DNA of 64,000 nucleotides, from assembly GCF_018446385.1 (NCBI RefSeq), contig NC_056001.1, positions 108,974,436 to 109,038,435 of the forward strand, read 5' to 3'. Shown piece by piece: positions 43,800-55,935 of this stretch (positions are counted from its first letter, which is position 1; each line of letters starts with the position of its first letter). The stretch is from Zingiber officinale (Eukaryota > Streptophyta > Magnoliopsida > Zingiberales > Zingiberaceae). Position numbers and translations under genes: made by a program. The notes under the pieces are model-generated. The model was not told where the DNA came from. It did not search any database and saw nothing but the letters and a program-made list of their open reading frames with translations.

Positions 43800-45520
43800 C
43801 TAAAGATTAAACTAGGAATATATAAATGGCAATTTAACACTATACTATAATCGGAGGGCACATGAATCCGTCCCAATGATACATCAACATGATATTTTCA
43901 TAGTTTCTTGTATATTTATCAAATCTCAAATTCCATAAATTAATGGATAAATTTTTTTTAATAATAATGATTAACTTAAAAATGTTGAATTGATGGAATG
44001 TTTGCTATGAACTTTTTTCGATTTTATTTTAGTAATAGATACATGATATCTCTGACATAATAATTAAAAATTAATTTTATCATGGGTCTAATACTTATGT
44101 ACGTATATTTATCACCCTTTATATATATGGATAACGAATGTATTTTTATTTTTAAAATTTTTATTATTTTTAAAAAACAATACTAGTATTATTTTAACAG
44201 TGGACTATATTTTAATTAAAACATAATCTGATGCTCATCTTACTTTGGCTCAAACATGATCGCCATAGTATGTTCTATATCTTTTTCAAAATTTAGTCAA
44301 CTATGTTAACGTAAATACATTATATTTTTCCTAAGTTTACTTTTGAAGAAATCTTTTCATTTATTTTTCTTTAAACTCAATCGTTATTCTCCACAAACTA
44401 GGAAATCAAATAGTTATCTGTCTATCATTCCACTTTAAAAAATCACAAATGCATCATGTGAGATGGTCCATTGATTGGGTGACCATTTAAATTTTATGAA
44501 TATATATATTATCACTTTAAAGTTTGTGCAACTTAACCTCTAAAAGTGTGTCAGTTAATTGACCCTAATTATCAAAAAATATGCTTTAATACAACCAAAC
44601 TGAAAACCATTTTATATAATTCAACTTTAAAAAAAATATTCTCAAAATATATATATATAAGGAAAAAAATTTCAAGGATACATACATACATAAATTCATA
44701 GTTCATTATTTTCATTTTTATAGGTCCACCATTTTAGATGTCTATTTTTCCTTCAATAAATCATTTTTCATATATATATATATGCAAAGGGTCACTATGT
44801 CATGCAAAGTCTTTGTAATTTACTTCCCTTATATATCCTAGGAGGCCTTTGCTGCAACTGAAGAAACAAAAAAAATATATAGTTTCCTACGTGTTAACAT
44901 CAATTCGATTCTAATTCATGTTAAATTGTTGCTTAAAATTCTCCATACTTATTAATTTCACACGGATAACATTTTTTAAATGACTTATCATCTAGAATGG
45001 AATGAACTTAACTCTAATCTAAGATACTAGGACAAGATTTAATTGACATTTTGTACAATTAAATTATGGACAATAAATCGGTGGAATGTCCAAATCAAAT
45101 CGAAGTAATTAAATAGTGATTAAAAAAATATAAGAGTTGATTGTGAATTGTGGCATTGGGAATTAAAGAATGCTTATTTAATTGCATTGGTTGTGAATTT
45201 GATTAATTCATTTAAGCGTTAGGTTATGATTAATTAGTCAGGTTCATTCAATGAATCGAATTGATTGGAGAATCTATGCAATTGCACACCTAAAAGGACA
45301 AATTAAGGATTTGTTTGATTGGAGTATTTTTAAATATATGATTGATTAGTAAACATGTGTAAAACTCGTCCTTTAATTAAAACTATTTGTATAAATAAAG
45401 TAAACGAGTGGAACCGATGGTTGATAATAAGTCACTGCCTTCATCAATGTTGCTGGTGTTTGAGGAGATCAATTGGCTCGATTGCATTGATACTCGTATC
45501 AATAATGTCACTGTGCTCAC
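43800..45520. other. AT-rich intergenic DNA, nothing recognised
   Basis: Long A/T runs and short (TA)n tracts (for example near 44650 and 44775). No gene-like frame or terminal repeat was recognised. Confidence 0.5.
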
Positions 45521-45521
45521 T

Positions 45522-47020
45522 ATAGTTGTACGTGATGAGATCTTCTGTCCCTAGATTCTTGTGTCTCTATGTTTCTTTATCGATCGGACGGTCATGACTA
45601 TTGGATCGAGATATGTTAGAGGGAGGGGGGTGAATAACATTCGTGGCTTTCACTCACTTCGAATTCAGAAAACGTTCGAGTTAAAGCAGCGGAAATGATA
45701 AACGGAATAAGTACAAACATAGAGAGACACCAAGGGTTTGCTTGGTTTGGAGCCTAGGACGACTCCTACTCCAAGGCCCGCGATCGTTGATCGCTTTCGG
45801 TGAGCAACAACTATAATATCGAGAAAGTGTACAAGTATAACAGTTACAGCTCAAATTAAAACAATACCGATAACAAAATTAAGGAAATGAAGCTCCGAGT
45901 TGTCGGTGACTTGAAACAGCACTCCTAGGTCGTCTTGTTAGCAGCGCGTTGATGAAAGATAACTTGAGAATTGATTACCCTGTTGCTGCCTCGAGACTGC
46001 CTTTTATTGGGCATTGAGGGCGCCTCAAATGCCCCATGGAGGCGCCTCGAATCCAAAATTATATCCCGAGTTGATTGCTGTGATAAGCCTTCGTCACTGT
46101 CTCTTATCCGCTTGAGGGCGCCTCCAATGCCCCATGGAGGCGCCTCCAAGAAGCAGTCCAAGACGCCTCCAAGCTCTATGGAGGCGCCTCCAGCTCCTCT
46201 ACACAGCCAACTTCAGTCTTGCACCCGAGGCGCCTCCAAATTCCATGGAAGCGCCTTGAACACTGTTCATCCGAGGCTTAGCTTGTTCCTTTTGTACCTG
46301 TAAAACACGTTAGTTCCAAAACAACAACATGCTCTGCAAGACAAAGTTAGAACAGATGTAAACATAGTAAGTGAAATGTTTGACAGCATCCCGGTTGTCC
46401 GATTCTGACTTCGGATTTCTGACCAGAAACCCTAGGTCGAACCAACGTCTACTGTTCCCTCTTCCGGGGAACGCACCCTCACCTACTCCACTCAGGAGAG
46501 TTTTACCTTTTACCAGTTTGGTCCTCCAGACCGACAGAACTTTTGCTCGGCGCTCGATGCTTCCGGTCTTCATACTGGACGCCCGGTCCACGACCCGTCT
46601 AAACTTCTACCCGATTCACGGTACCAGGATTTTAACCTAGGGTTACCACCCTCAAGATTTTTGTCCGAAGCTCCGACCCGTCAAGACTTTCTGAATAGGG
46701 TACCACCCCTATGACCTAGGGTTACCGTCTCCTATGGTTTTCCACTTGTCTAACCGTAATTAGAATTTTTGCCTAAGTATACTTAGGACTTTTCCAGTAA
46801 AACTCATTCAACACATCAGAAAACAAAACATATTAACTTTGATCCCTTTGACATAATCAAAATATAAGTTCGATCGTCGGATGTTTTCCGCATCAACAAT
46901 GACATCCGCATGATTTACACTACATCTTTGAGATATGATCTAATTTATCTGATTGGTAAAGATATATGAAGATACAAGAATCTAGGACATACAGATGATC
47001 TCATCTCGTAGTTGTGTCAT
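45522..47020. mobile_element. MITE-like foldback element split by a solo LTR
   Basis: The left arm (45522-45598: 'gatgagatcttctgtcccta', 'gattcttgtgtctc', 'cgatcggacggtcatgac') is the inverse of the right arm (46904-47020: 'gatacaagaatctaggacat', 'cagatgatctcatctcg'). The arms are separated only by the solo LTR and its target duplication. Confidence 0.75.
45599..46898 (-). mobile_element. Solo Copia LTR, 1.3 kb, with perfect target duplication
   Basis: On minus it starts TGTTGATGCGG at 46898 and ends CCAATA at 45599. Five-base flanks ATGAC on both sides match exactly. No internal region accompanies it. It holds a cluster of GGAGGCGCCTCC-type palindromes at about 46015-46255. The GAGGGAGGGGGGTGAATAAC terminus resembles the SIRE-like Copia LTR ends elsewhere in the window. 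Confidence 0.88.
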
Positions 47021-47164
47021 AGATTTTTCTAACTCCGTGTTCCAAAAAGATTAATGATTTTGATATGTCAAAAGAACAATCTTTGTGATTCGAGTGAAAT
47101 AACTTTTTTGTAATGCAAAATAAGATCAAGGATGAAGACTGCAATCAAATCATCTTTTGTTGGG

Positions 47165-47405
47165 TTGAATTCTAGCGAGTGGCCTTCGAACGGATCAACT
47201 TCGGGCAGGTCAGCTTATGGTGGGTCGTCTCCTGCTGAGTCGACTTATGTCGGGTTGGCATCTAGCAGGTCGACTCTTGCTCGGTCGACTTAACTTATGA
47301 CGGGTCGACTTCTAGCGGATTAGCGGATGACAGATCATCTCTCGCTGAGTCAGCTTCTAGCCAGTAGGCTTATTACGGGTTGTTTCTTGTCGGGTTGATT
47401 GTCGA
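47165..47405. repeat. Degenerate short tandem repeat, about 25-bp units
   Basis: Repeated 'gggtcgacttctagc' variants (for example 'cgggttggcatctagcaggt', 'cgactcttgctcggtcgact', 'gacgggtcgacttctagcgg') give about nine units. They probably belong to a decayed LTR, but its ends were not found. Confidence 0.65.
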
Positions 47406-47836
47406 TGATGACGGAAAAGACTTAAAAAGAAAAGACGTTAGAAGGGGTTAAGCCGTGTCTTAGCTTGACCTCTCCAATGCTAAGTCAAATACGAAGAAAA
47501 AGAATTAGAGAGCAGAGTAACAAAGTGAAAATGATGAAGTTTTATGATCTTCAATAAACTGTCTGGGAATGGGCTCAGGAGGATCATGCCCTAAGTTAAA
47601 CCAACATGAACTGAGTTCACGTACTAAAAGAATCATTGTAATATTAGATTGTCGTAGAGAATCCTCGTGAAATTGGAGTAAAGTTTTTAAAAAATTTTGG
47701 GAGAAAAATTAATTGGCAGAAGAAAGAATTGTTTCTTTATTTATCATGTTTTTCTATATGCTTCAACGAAACCAATTATATTTTATTTCTGAAACATAAA
47801 AAACCAAAATTATAAGAGTTTTAAGGTAAAAACAAG

Positions 47837-47907
47837 TGCGCATCCGGGGAATCGAACCCCGGTCAGTACCGTGGGAGGGTACTATGATACCACTACACCA
47901 GATGCGC
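47837..47907 (-). tRNA. tRNA-Gly (anticodon CCC)
   Basis: The 71-nt minus sequence starts GCGCATCTGGTGTAGTGG (A box), has anticodon stem-loop GTACC-CTCCCAC-GGTAC with CCC at 34-36, B box GGGTTCGATTCC, and acceptor stem GCGCATC/GATGCGC with discriminator A. A run of five T's just downstream on minus (CTTGTTTTTACC) is a polymerase III terminator. No intron, no encoded CCA. It decodes GGG codons. Confidence 0.96.
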
Positions 47908-48559
47908 CTGTTGATGTAATAGCCTACATTTACTCTCTACAATCTTTCAAATGCTAAGAATGCACAACACATTTACTAAGAAACAATTTGAAGAACCGAT
48001 TTTAGGATATCAGATTTGTAAAGAATCTTGCTCTTTCTTTACATACAACGATCTTTCGTGCAACGACGCAGTGTTCAAGATATCAAAGTAGCGTACGCAC
48101 CCTATTCCATCTCCCACATCAACTTCACAATGACAGTTTACCAACTCAAATTGCTCAAGAACAGTAATCCAATAGAGTTCACTGAATCACTGTACATCGA
48201 TAAAGAAGATTGTCCTGCTTGACTTATCCTGCAAGGAATTGGAGTGCCCAAAGGTGTTATCTAAGATGTATAATCTAAGATGCTTCGCAGAAATTTGAAG
48301 CAAGCTCATTTTGATCAGTAAATTGCATAGCAATTCACCATCCAGAGTTGCAAAAACGGATTAAAAAAAAGGCGAGTTTTCAGATTGCTACGCCAAACCA
48401 AAGTTCCATTAGCTTCTAAGGAAAAGTTGAAAACCACATCTATCAACATTCGATGGAACAAAACTAAAAGCACACTCGAGGTTCATTTTCCTAGGATACA
48501 ATAGACGATCTGACAAGATGCTTCCTTTAATCCCTTGCAGCATCTGACATCGATGAAGT
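47908..48559. other. Intergenic DNA between tRNA and histone H4
   Basis: It contains the histone H4 3' flank (48559 downwards on minus). A 64-codon plus-strand frame at 48028 shows no recognisable family. No further feature was recognised. Confidence 0.5.
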
Positions 48560-48892
<333 letters not shown>

Positions 48893-48945
48893 TCAACGAA
48901 TTGGGGCAACAAGCGATAGACTACGAAAAAAGCCGATTTGGGTTG

Positions 48946-49062
48946 TATTTATAGAGGAGGGACTCGGCGAGCAGCGTGGGCTGTCGGATGGGTTGGCGAT
49001 CCGTGGGAAGAGCATCAATTTCATTCCTTACCATCCGATCAGAAATCCGGGCTGCTCATTGG
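48946..49062 (-). promoter_or_regulatory. Histone H4 promoter: TATA, octamer-like and CCAAT motifs
   Basis: On minus, TATAAATA lies at 48946-48953, about 75 bp before the ATG. CACGGATC at 48998-49005 differs at one base from the plant histone octamer CGCGGATC. CCAAT lies at 49058-49062. The spacing is that of plant histone promoters. Confidence 0.7.
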
Positions 49063-49069
49063 TCTAAAC

Positions 49070-49820
49070 AACGACGAGCGGATTCAGAAGAGTTGCTTAA
49101 TCAATTTATTGATTTCTCCCTCAATATTTGGACGACAAAAATATTGAAAATAAAAGGGACGCTGTTTTTTTCCCGAAATATCCCTTCATCCGAAAACAAA
49201 AGTCTTTAAATACTATTATGTAAAAATAATATTTATCAACTTTGTTAGAAATTATTTAAATTTTATTAAAATTATTTTAAAATAATTATAGAAATTATCA
49301 TGTAGTTACTATAACCCTAAAATTTAAATCCTAAACTCACTTTAAACATAATATAAATAACTTACTTTAAACATATTGTAATAATTACTGGATAACTTTT
49401 ATTCATTATAACAGCTACTAATTCTACTACACGTTGTTAGCTATCAGTAATTACTATAACAAAGTTGGATAAAAAGATATTTTCGGAATCAAATCACAAA
49501 GGTCGTCCACTTAATTTTTAAAAAAATAGATACAGCCATTTGATATTTCTCTTAATTTTTTTTACAAATTAATGATTGATGAGCTACTAATCACTCTAAA
49601 TGTACAAACGACGTTTAATCATTTAAATGAATCACTTGATAGTTTTCAGTGTCGGGTGTTAGCCTACATCAAAGAATCTCTCTCTACCTCATATATTTAT
49701 ACAATTATCCAATCTATTATTCTATTCTAGCATCTTAATTGACTGTTCTGGATCGATCACAGCTGCTCAACTGATCGATCTTCATAGATACATAGTAAAA
49801 CCTCAGAGTTGGGAAGTTCA
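49070..49820. other. AT-rich intergenic DNA, nothing recognised
   Basis: No coding frame, RNA gene or terminal repeat was recognised between the H4 promoter and the response-regulator 3' UTR. Confidence 0.5.
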
Positions 49821-50047
49821 GCTTTCAATATCTTAACCATAGGAAGAAGAATGTTTGATCCATGGGGACACAAAGCTTGAACAGTGTGAAGTGACCAACT
49901 AAGCAAATCTCCTTGACAGTTTCGACGTAAAAACATACTCGTACAAGTTCATATTGCCGACTAGCACTGAGAATTGAGCAGCAACAGGACATTACTGAGA
50001 ATTTAGCAGCAACAGGCCATTGTAAGCTAACTAGCTTAGCCGCACTC

Positions 50048-53000
50048 CTACTGTAGAAACTGCACATAGATAAAAGTCAGAATGTGATTCCTGTGGAAGA
50101 TTCTTAACTCAGTTAAAAATGATGAAAGACACAAGAAAGCAAAGACTTGCTAAGAGTAATAAACTTGCTTTATTTGTAGGCAGAAATCAAAATGTAGCGG
50201 CGGGCATAAAGTAACTCATCGAAATTAATTCTCCTGGTGAGATCTTAAAGGTATCAGAAAAGATGAAATAAACTGTTTATGCTCAAATAATGGGATCCAG
50301 CCAAACATTTCCAATATATAGTTGCTTCGGCATTGAAGAATTAGTAAACCAACAGGTGCTTTATGGTCGTGGCCAATTGTGTCTTCGTTCGATGAAAAGG
50401 CAAGACATAGAATCCTAGAAAACGTTAACATCTTAGGCAAATGAATAACAGAAAAGCTAACGAGTTGAGACATTGGTTTGAAAAGTAAGGAAATTGCCCA
50501 TGGGCGAACTAGAGAGAATCAATATCCATCAGTTCGCCAGTCTATTGTTTAGCTATAAAAAGGTTATTATTAATGAATTTTGGTGGATGGTCAAAAGCAA
50601 GAGGAACTTATGAAGTGGATTGCCCGTCATTGGCTTAAAGGAAATTAAGAAAATCTACAAATTAGCCATATTTTATGAGTCAATGTTGGGAACTATGAAA
50701 TAGCATATATGAAAAATGAAGTTGATATGGTAAAAAGATAAGAACACTAAGGTATATATATATATATATGGGGCATAGTTGTCAAAAGCGCAAGACGCAA
50801 AAAAAACACTCGAGCAGGGATCCTTTGGTACGCTAAAAGCAGATCAGGCCCTGGCCCACTGTAATAATTGGAGGAATTCAATGATCCCCATATGCTAAAC
50901 AGGTGGGGACCATTGAATCCCTCCAAACACTGCCCCTGATCCAAGGACGGACTAGGACAGACGGGACCAGAGGATCCCGTCTACGGGTCTTGTAGTTTTA
51001 AGCGCATATTTTACGGGAAAAAAGTGTAATGAACAAAAGACCTATTATCAAAATATAAATCTGATTGATATGAATTAATAAAATTTATTAGAATTTTTTT
51101 AATTTTAAATATATATTATATATTTTATTGAGATAATTTAATTACGATTTATGAAACATATTCGAACTATCCCATTTTAGTTGGGAGAATTAATCAAATC
51201 CGCAAACCTAAGTTTTCGATCGTCTAGAGTCCCACAGTAACCACGAGCATCGCAACGCTTCCTATAGCGCCAAAGGTATCCCATGACGCCTCCAGAACGT
51301 CAGAATATGCAAAAGAGTAAAAAAAAAATAACTTACCAATGATCGAGAGGCAAATGCTTCTAGTGCTGAAAGGCAGACCAATTGACTTAATGATCGATTT
51401 TAAGAGGGTCTAGGGCTTTAAACTACAAAAAAGGAGAAAGTTTAGAGCACCCACAATCGTGAGAGCTCTCTAAGAGTTCCCTCGATGCCACATTAGCGCC
51501 AACTTAAAAGTAAAAACCTCACACATCTCTCCACTATAAGAAAGACCTCCCAAGAACTTCTTCATGCGTCCCACATTTTCTCATACATTATTATTTTTTG
51601 ATATTTTATTATTTTTATTTTTTTAAAAAAAAACTAAAAAAATAAAAAGGCAAGGAACGACTCCCTAAACAAGGAATAGCTTCTTGTCAAAAATGAGGGA
51701 GCTCCCACCTATAGTAGGAGGGAGCTCCCTCGCTTGAGCCACGTAGACAATGTGCGGTTTGTGCAAAAGTGAACGTGTGTGTTTTTGCGCAAAGCACAGT
51801 GAAGCGTGGGCTTCCTAGGTCTCTGAAGCACAAGGCTTGTGCCTAGCTGCTTTTCGCGCTTAAGGGAGCGAAGTGTTTGCTTTTAACAACTATGGGATGG
51901 AGTAAAAGATAATTGGATGTTAAAAAAATGAACAAAGTTTATCATTACATTTTATAGTTAGATGAATTGAATCGATTACTAGAGTAACAGAGAATAGAGG
52001 GAACTGAAAAAACTCTTTTTTAAGAAAATTAAGGATGAATTTATAAACTTGGGCCATAATAGTTCAGTAAGATTCAACTATATAGCATACGATCCAAGTA
52101 ACCAATCCCCCAATAACTAGGATTTACGGTTTTTTGTTGTTGTTGAATTAGGTTGTCAATTGAGAAGTTGAACTAGACATAAGGGAGAATCATCAAATGA
52201 TCAAAGAAATACTAAAAGCAACTGTTGAGAAACCACATATTAACAGGGAAGACAAAAAAAAAAAAAAAGGAACTTCCTTGCATAAAGCTTTACTATTCCA
52301 TGAGAGAGAATATAACAAAATAAGAAAATACAAAGAAACAAACAATATATTTTTAACGGTAAATTAGAGAAAAATCTCCAATCATAATGTTAACTTTGCA
52401 TGCAATCCCTATGTCCAAAAAACTTTGTTTCCACTCCCTGCATGCAAAGTATTACTTGTTTCAACTCCCTCATGCAAATATTGATACCTAAATTGCCCCT
52501 CAAATTTTTTAGGTACAAAATTTCAAAATTGAGTACAAAAAGTCCAAAAATGAGTATAATTTTTCTTAAAGTCAGTACTTTATATTAAAAATCGAGTATA
52601 TTTTCTATCAAAATTATCCCTCTTATTTTTTAGGTATAAAAAGTCTAAAAATAAGTATAATTCATGTTAAATTCAGCACTTTATACTATAATCTAGTACT
52701 CTATACTAGGATCGAGTATATTTTCTATTGAAATTAACCCTCATATTTTTCGGTACAAATAGTCTAAAAATGAGTATAATTCATATTAAATTCAGCACAT
52801 TAAACTAAAATCGAGTATATTTTGAGGTGAAAAAAGAATCGTACTCAATTTGATAGAAAATATACTAGATTCTAAGTTAATATACTCAATTTAAGAGGAT
52901 TTATACTGATTTTTAGACTTTTTGTACCTAAAAATATCATGGGCAATTAGGTAAAGATGTTTGACTGGGGAGTGAAAACAAAGATTTTCATGGATGGGGA

Positions 53001-55935
53001 CTACATGCAAAGATCTGTTTGCCAATAGGGACTGCATGCAAAATTACCCTATTTTTAACTTGGGTCCCATAATTACTTTAAAGTGCAAAAGGTTGGAAAA
53101 CAGTAGAAGTTAAAGGTTATCACACTTGAAACACATCCTTTAATGATATTATCATGTAAATCAATTATAATGCTGACTCACAATCATAAAGAAACAACAA
53201 ATCATACCTGCTTAAGAATAGTATTAAGGTCATCTTCAGAACTGCATCGGTCAAGATGGAACAGCATTTCTGTTGGTGAATCCTCAGATTGGTTTTTAGT
53301 CGACTCTAAATGATAAGTATAGTTGAAATTCACTTCGCCAAACATCTGCATGTCCACAATGTCGCCTCCTGCCACTGTTGTAATACCTATGTCAGCTACA
53401 ATGCAACCAAGGAATATATCTAAAATTAGAATTACTGGGGAAAAAATTCAAAGGTTTTGAAGAGTGAATTTTTGATAGAAAAGTAGGCAAAAAAAAAATG
53501 AAGAGGATCTGCTACATGACCAAAATAACTTACATAACAGTTCTGTATTCAGATGTGCTGAGTCATTGAGTTCTATGTTGTTGTATAATGACGTCCACAC
53601 AGAAAATTGGTTAGATGGACAGTGAAACTGGGAATATGAATTCAGGTCTTGATTGCTCGTACTGGTCTGAGTAGTTGGACAAATATCAACTGGATCAGAT
53701 GTTGAAGTTAGGGATGGATAGCTGAAAACATCAAGCCTGGATGATTCATAAGTCAATTCTGGACTTGAGAAATCAGAGGGAAACCAAAGATATTCTGGCC
53801 TCAAGCTTGCTTGAGAGTGTGAAGCAAATTGCCGGTACGGTGAAGAGACAGAGCTCCCAAAGGAAGTATGGGGAGGATCTGATGAAGCAATCACTTTATC
53901 TTCCTGATACTCACCCAATCTGAATTTTTTACAAGAACTTGTTTTAGCATGAGCTTGCTGGCTAAAGGATGAAAAAACAGAACTTGAAGAATCCACACTG
54001 AGGCCGTTAAAATGACACCCATCATTCCTCTTCAGAGTTTTTTTATACTTCTGCACATAAGGACCCAAGCAAATATATAAGCTGCTGAATAACTAAGCAA
54101 ATCGCTAAAATAAGCAATGATCTGAAAAGATAAATAATTTAACTAATATAAATATTTGAAACGTGTAAAACTCTCATTTCAGAATTTAGATATTAGAAAA
54201 AAAATCCCTCAAAAAGGAAAACTAAATCTGCAAGGCTTTCACTCAAAATAAAAGGTAACATAATGAACATAAGGACAGACCTGTAAATGACTTGCAACAT
54301 TCTCTCGAGTGAGTCCTTCAACATTCATGAGTTCAAGTATCTTCTTAGGTAAAGCCCCTGTGAAATATATAGAAGCAAATTGAGATTCTAGAGATATTAA
54401 ACACAAGTTTGACTAATTATGATTTACAAATATAAAGCACTTTGATCTCTTACTGTCAACGCCTAAAGTTCTAACAGCTGCAATGAAACGTAAATGCAAA
54501 TCAGTGGACCATGAGACCCTTCTTTTATGCTTTGCTATTTCACCACCTGAGACCCTTCTTTTATGCTTTGCTATTTCATGAGCACAATCTTCGCCCTTGT
54601 TTACTTCATTGATGCACGAATTTGAAATCCTCAAACATTCATCCTCATGTGCCTTAATATCATTGTTATTGCCGATCAGTTCATTACTCCCCTTCTTATC
54701 TGATAGTGCTTTCCTGATTACGTGTTTCCATATGAGCTTGAGTTCTTCAATCCTAACAGGTTTCACCAAGTAGTCAACAGCCCCATGAAGTACACCTTTC
54801 ATTACATAGCTGGTTTCAGAATTGATGGATAACACTGCAGAAGAAACAACAGCATATTATAAAATAAACAAAACAAAATAGAGTTCTATAACATACATTT
54901 GTAAACTTACTGATCACAGGCAAGTCCATCTCAAGACCAATAATTTCTAAAAGCTGGAAGCCATCCATGTCAGGCATTTCAACATCAGTTATCACAAGGT
55001 CATAGTAGCCTTTGTTCCCTCTTAAAAGTTCTAAAGCTGCCATTGCGTGTTGGACTGCTGTAACTGCAAGTTGTACTCTGTTAGTGCAATTGAGATAACC
55101 TTTTTCCAATGAATAATTAATGCAGGAAATGGTTTACTTGGACACATTAATCGAAGTAGATCCCTGAGTAATTAATTTACTTTGAGATTGATGAACTATA
55201 CAGATTTCATGTATAAGATTTCTCATGGTATGAATGCTCCTTTTTTTCCTAAATTGTGCATCATCAAGTTCAAATTTCACGCACTGACATATGCTACCGG
55301 AAAACAAAGTTGGAATTTCTACCTAAATAAAGTCATCTCAGAGAATTTTAAGATAAGACTATTAGTCAAAGATTGGCCTTTAATTTTTTCTTCACAAACT
55401 TTGAAGAATATCTATGGGTTTCCAGATACAGAACCATCTAGTCATTCTCGTGATTCTAAGACGAGTTGAAATAGAACCCAAGCAACGCACTCCTTCAACT
55501 TCTATCGCCGAGTTCTTGAAAAACATAAACCTAACGAGCCAAAAAAAAATAGACACAGCTATTTCATTCAATTCACCAAAACCTTTTAAAGCGGAGATTT
55601 TTTTGGGTCTCTGTAGGTAAAAAAAAAAATAATAATCAACCGCAATCATAGAACCACGATTTTTTTTCTGAAAAAGAAAACCAAGAATCACCTGGCGTTA
55701 GCCCCAGATACGGAACAAAAGAAAAGGTAGACAACCAAAAGAAATCAACGACGACGAATCCACAGCGAAAGAAAAACAATCAACCTCGATATCCGCATTG
55801 TCCGAGTAGGGTTTCGAGCATTCTGAGGCAAGCTCTGTCATCGTCCACCGCCAGCACTCGCATCCCCAACGGGAACGCGTTCTTCATCGAGGATTCAGTG
55901 CCTCCGTGCGCCACGAGGTCGCTTTCGCACTGCAT
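50048..55935 (-). CDS. Type-B two-component response regulator
   Basis: Exons on minus: 55935-55785, 55063-54911, 54834-54454, 54357-54281, 54050-53534, 53395-53208, and a proposed last exon 50059-50048 (FLQ-stop). They give 492 residues. The receiver domain has VDDD (30-33), phospho-acceptor D77 ([14 protein letters not shown]) and K126 (LVKPVR). The GARP/Myb-like domain (about 207-265) has [39 protein letters not shown] and [12 protein letters not shown]. The C-terminal half is Ser/Gln-rich and ends [10 protein letters not shown]. Role: nuclear factor at the end of the cytokinin phosphorelay. Odd points: [10 protein letters not shown] is repeated back to back just before the GARP domain, and the last intron (53207-50060) is 3.1 kb with transposons. 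If that intron were not spliced, translation would stop at once (KQV-stop), changing only the last residues. Confidence 0.9.
50772..51894. mobile_element. Terminal-inverted-repeat DNA element in the response-regulator intron
   Basis: The left end 'catagttgtcaaaagcgcaa' is the approximate inverse of the right end 'gtttgcttttaacaactatg'. The span is about 1.1 kb with no transposase frame. It includes the 50868-50929 hairpin and a GGGAGCTCCC-rich segment (51460-51735), so it may be composite. Target duplications were not clear. A (TA)n run lies just left (50755-50768). Confidence 0.55.
50868..50929. repeat. Short hairpin (inverted repeat)
   Basis: 'ttggaggaattcaatgatcc' plus 'cca' on the left pairs with 'tggggaccattgaatccctc' plus 'caa' on the right around a loop of about 13 bp. 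Probably a MITE core. Confidence 0.75.
52388..53055. mobile_element. Long-TIR foldback element in the response-regulator intron
   Basis: The left end 'taactttgcatgcaatccct' is the inverse of the right end 'agggactgcatgcaaaatta'. Similarity between arms continues inward for about 200 bp ('acctaaattgcccctc', 'taggtacaaaa', 'cgagtatattttctatcaaa'). 668 bp, non-coding, with internal repeats of 'gtactttatattaaaa' type. A half copy lies at 24905-25255. Confidence 0.75.

Noticed and set aside
48028-48222. 64-codon plus-strand ORF near histone H4
   Set aside because: No family resemblance, unfavourable AT-rich context, no splice or promoter support.
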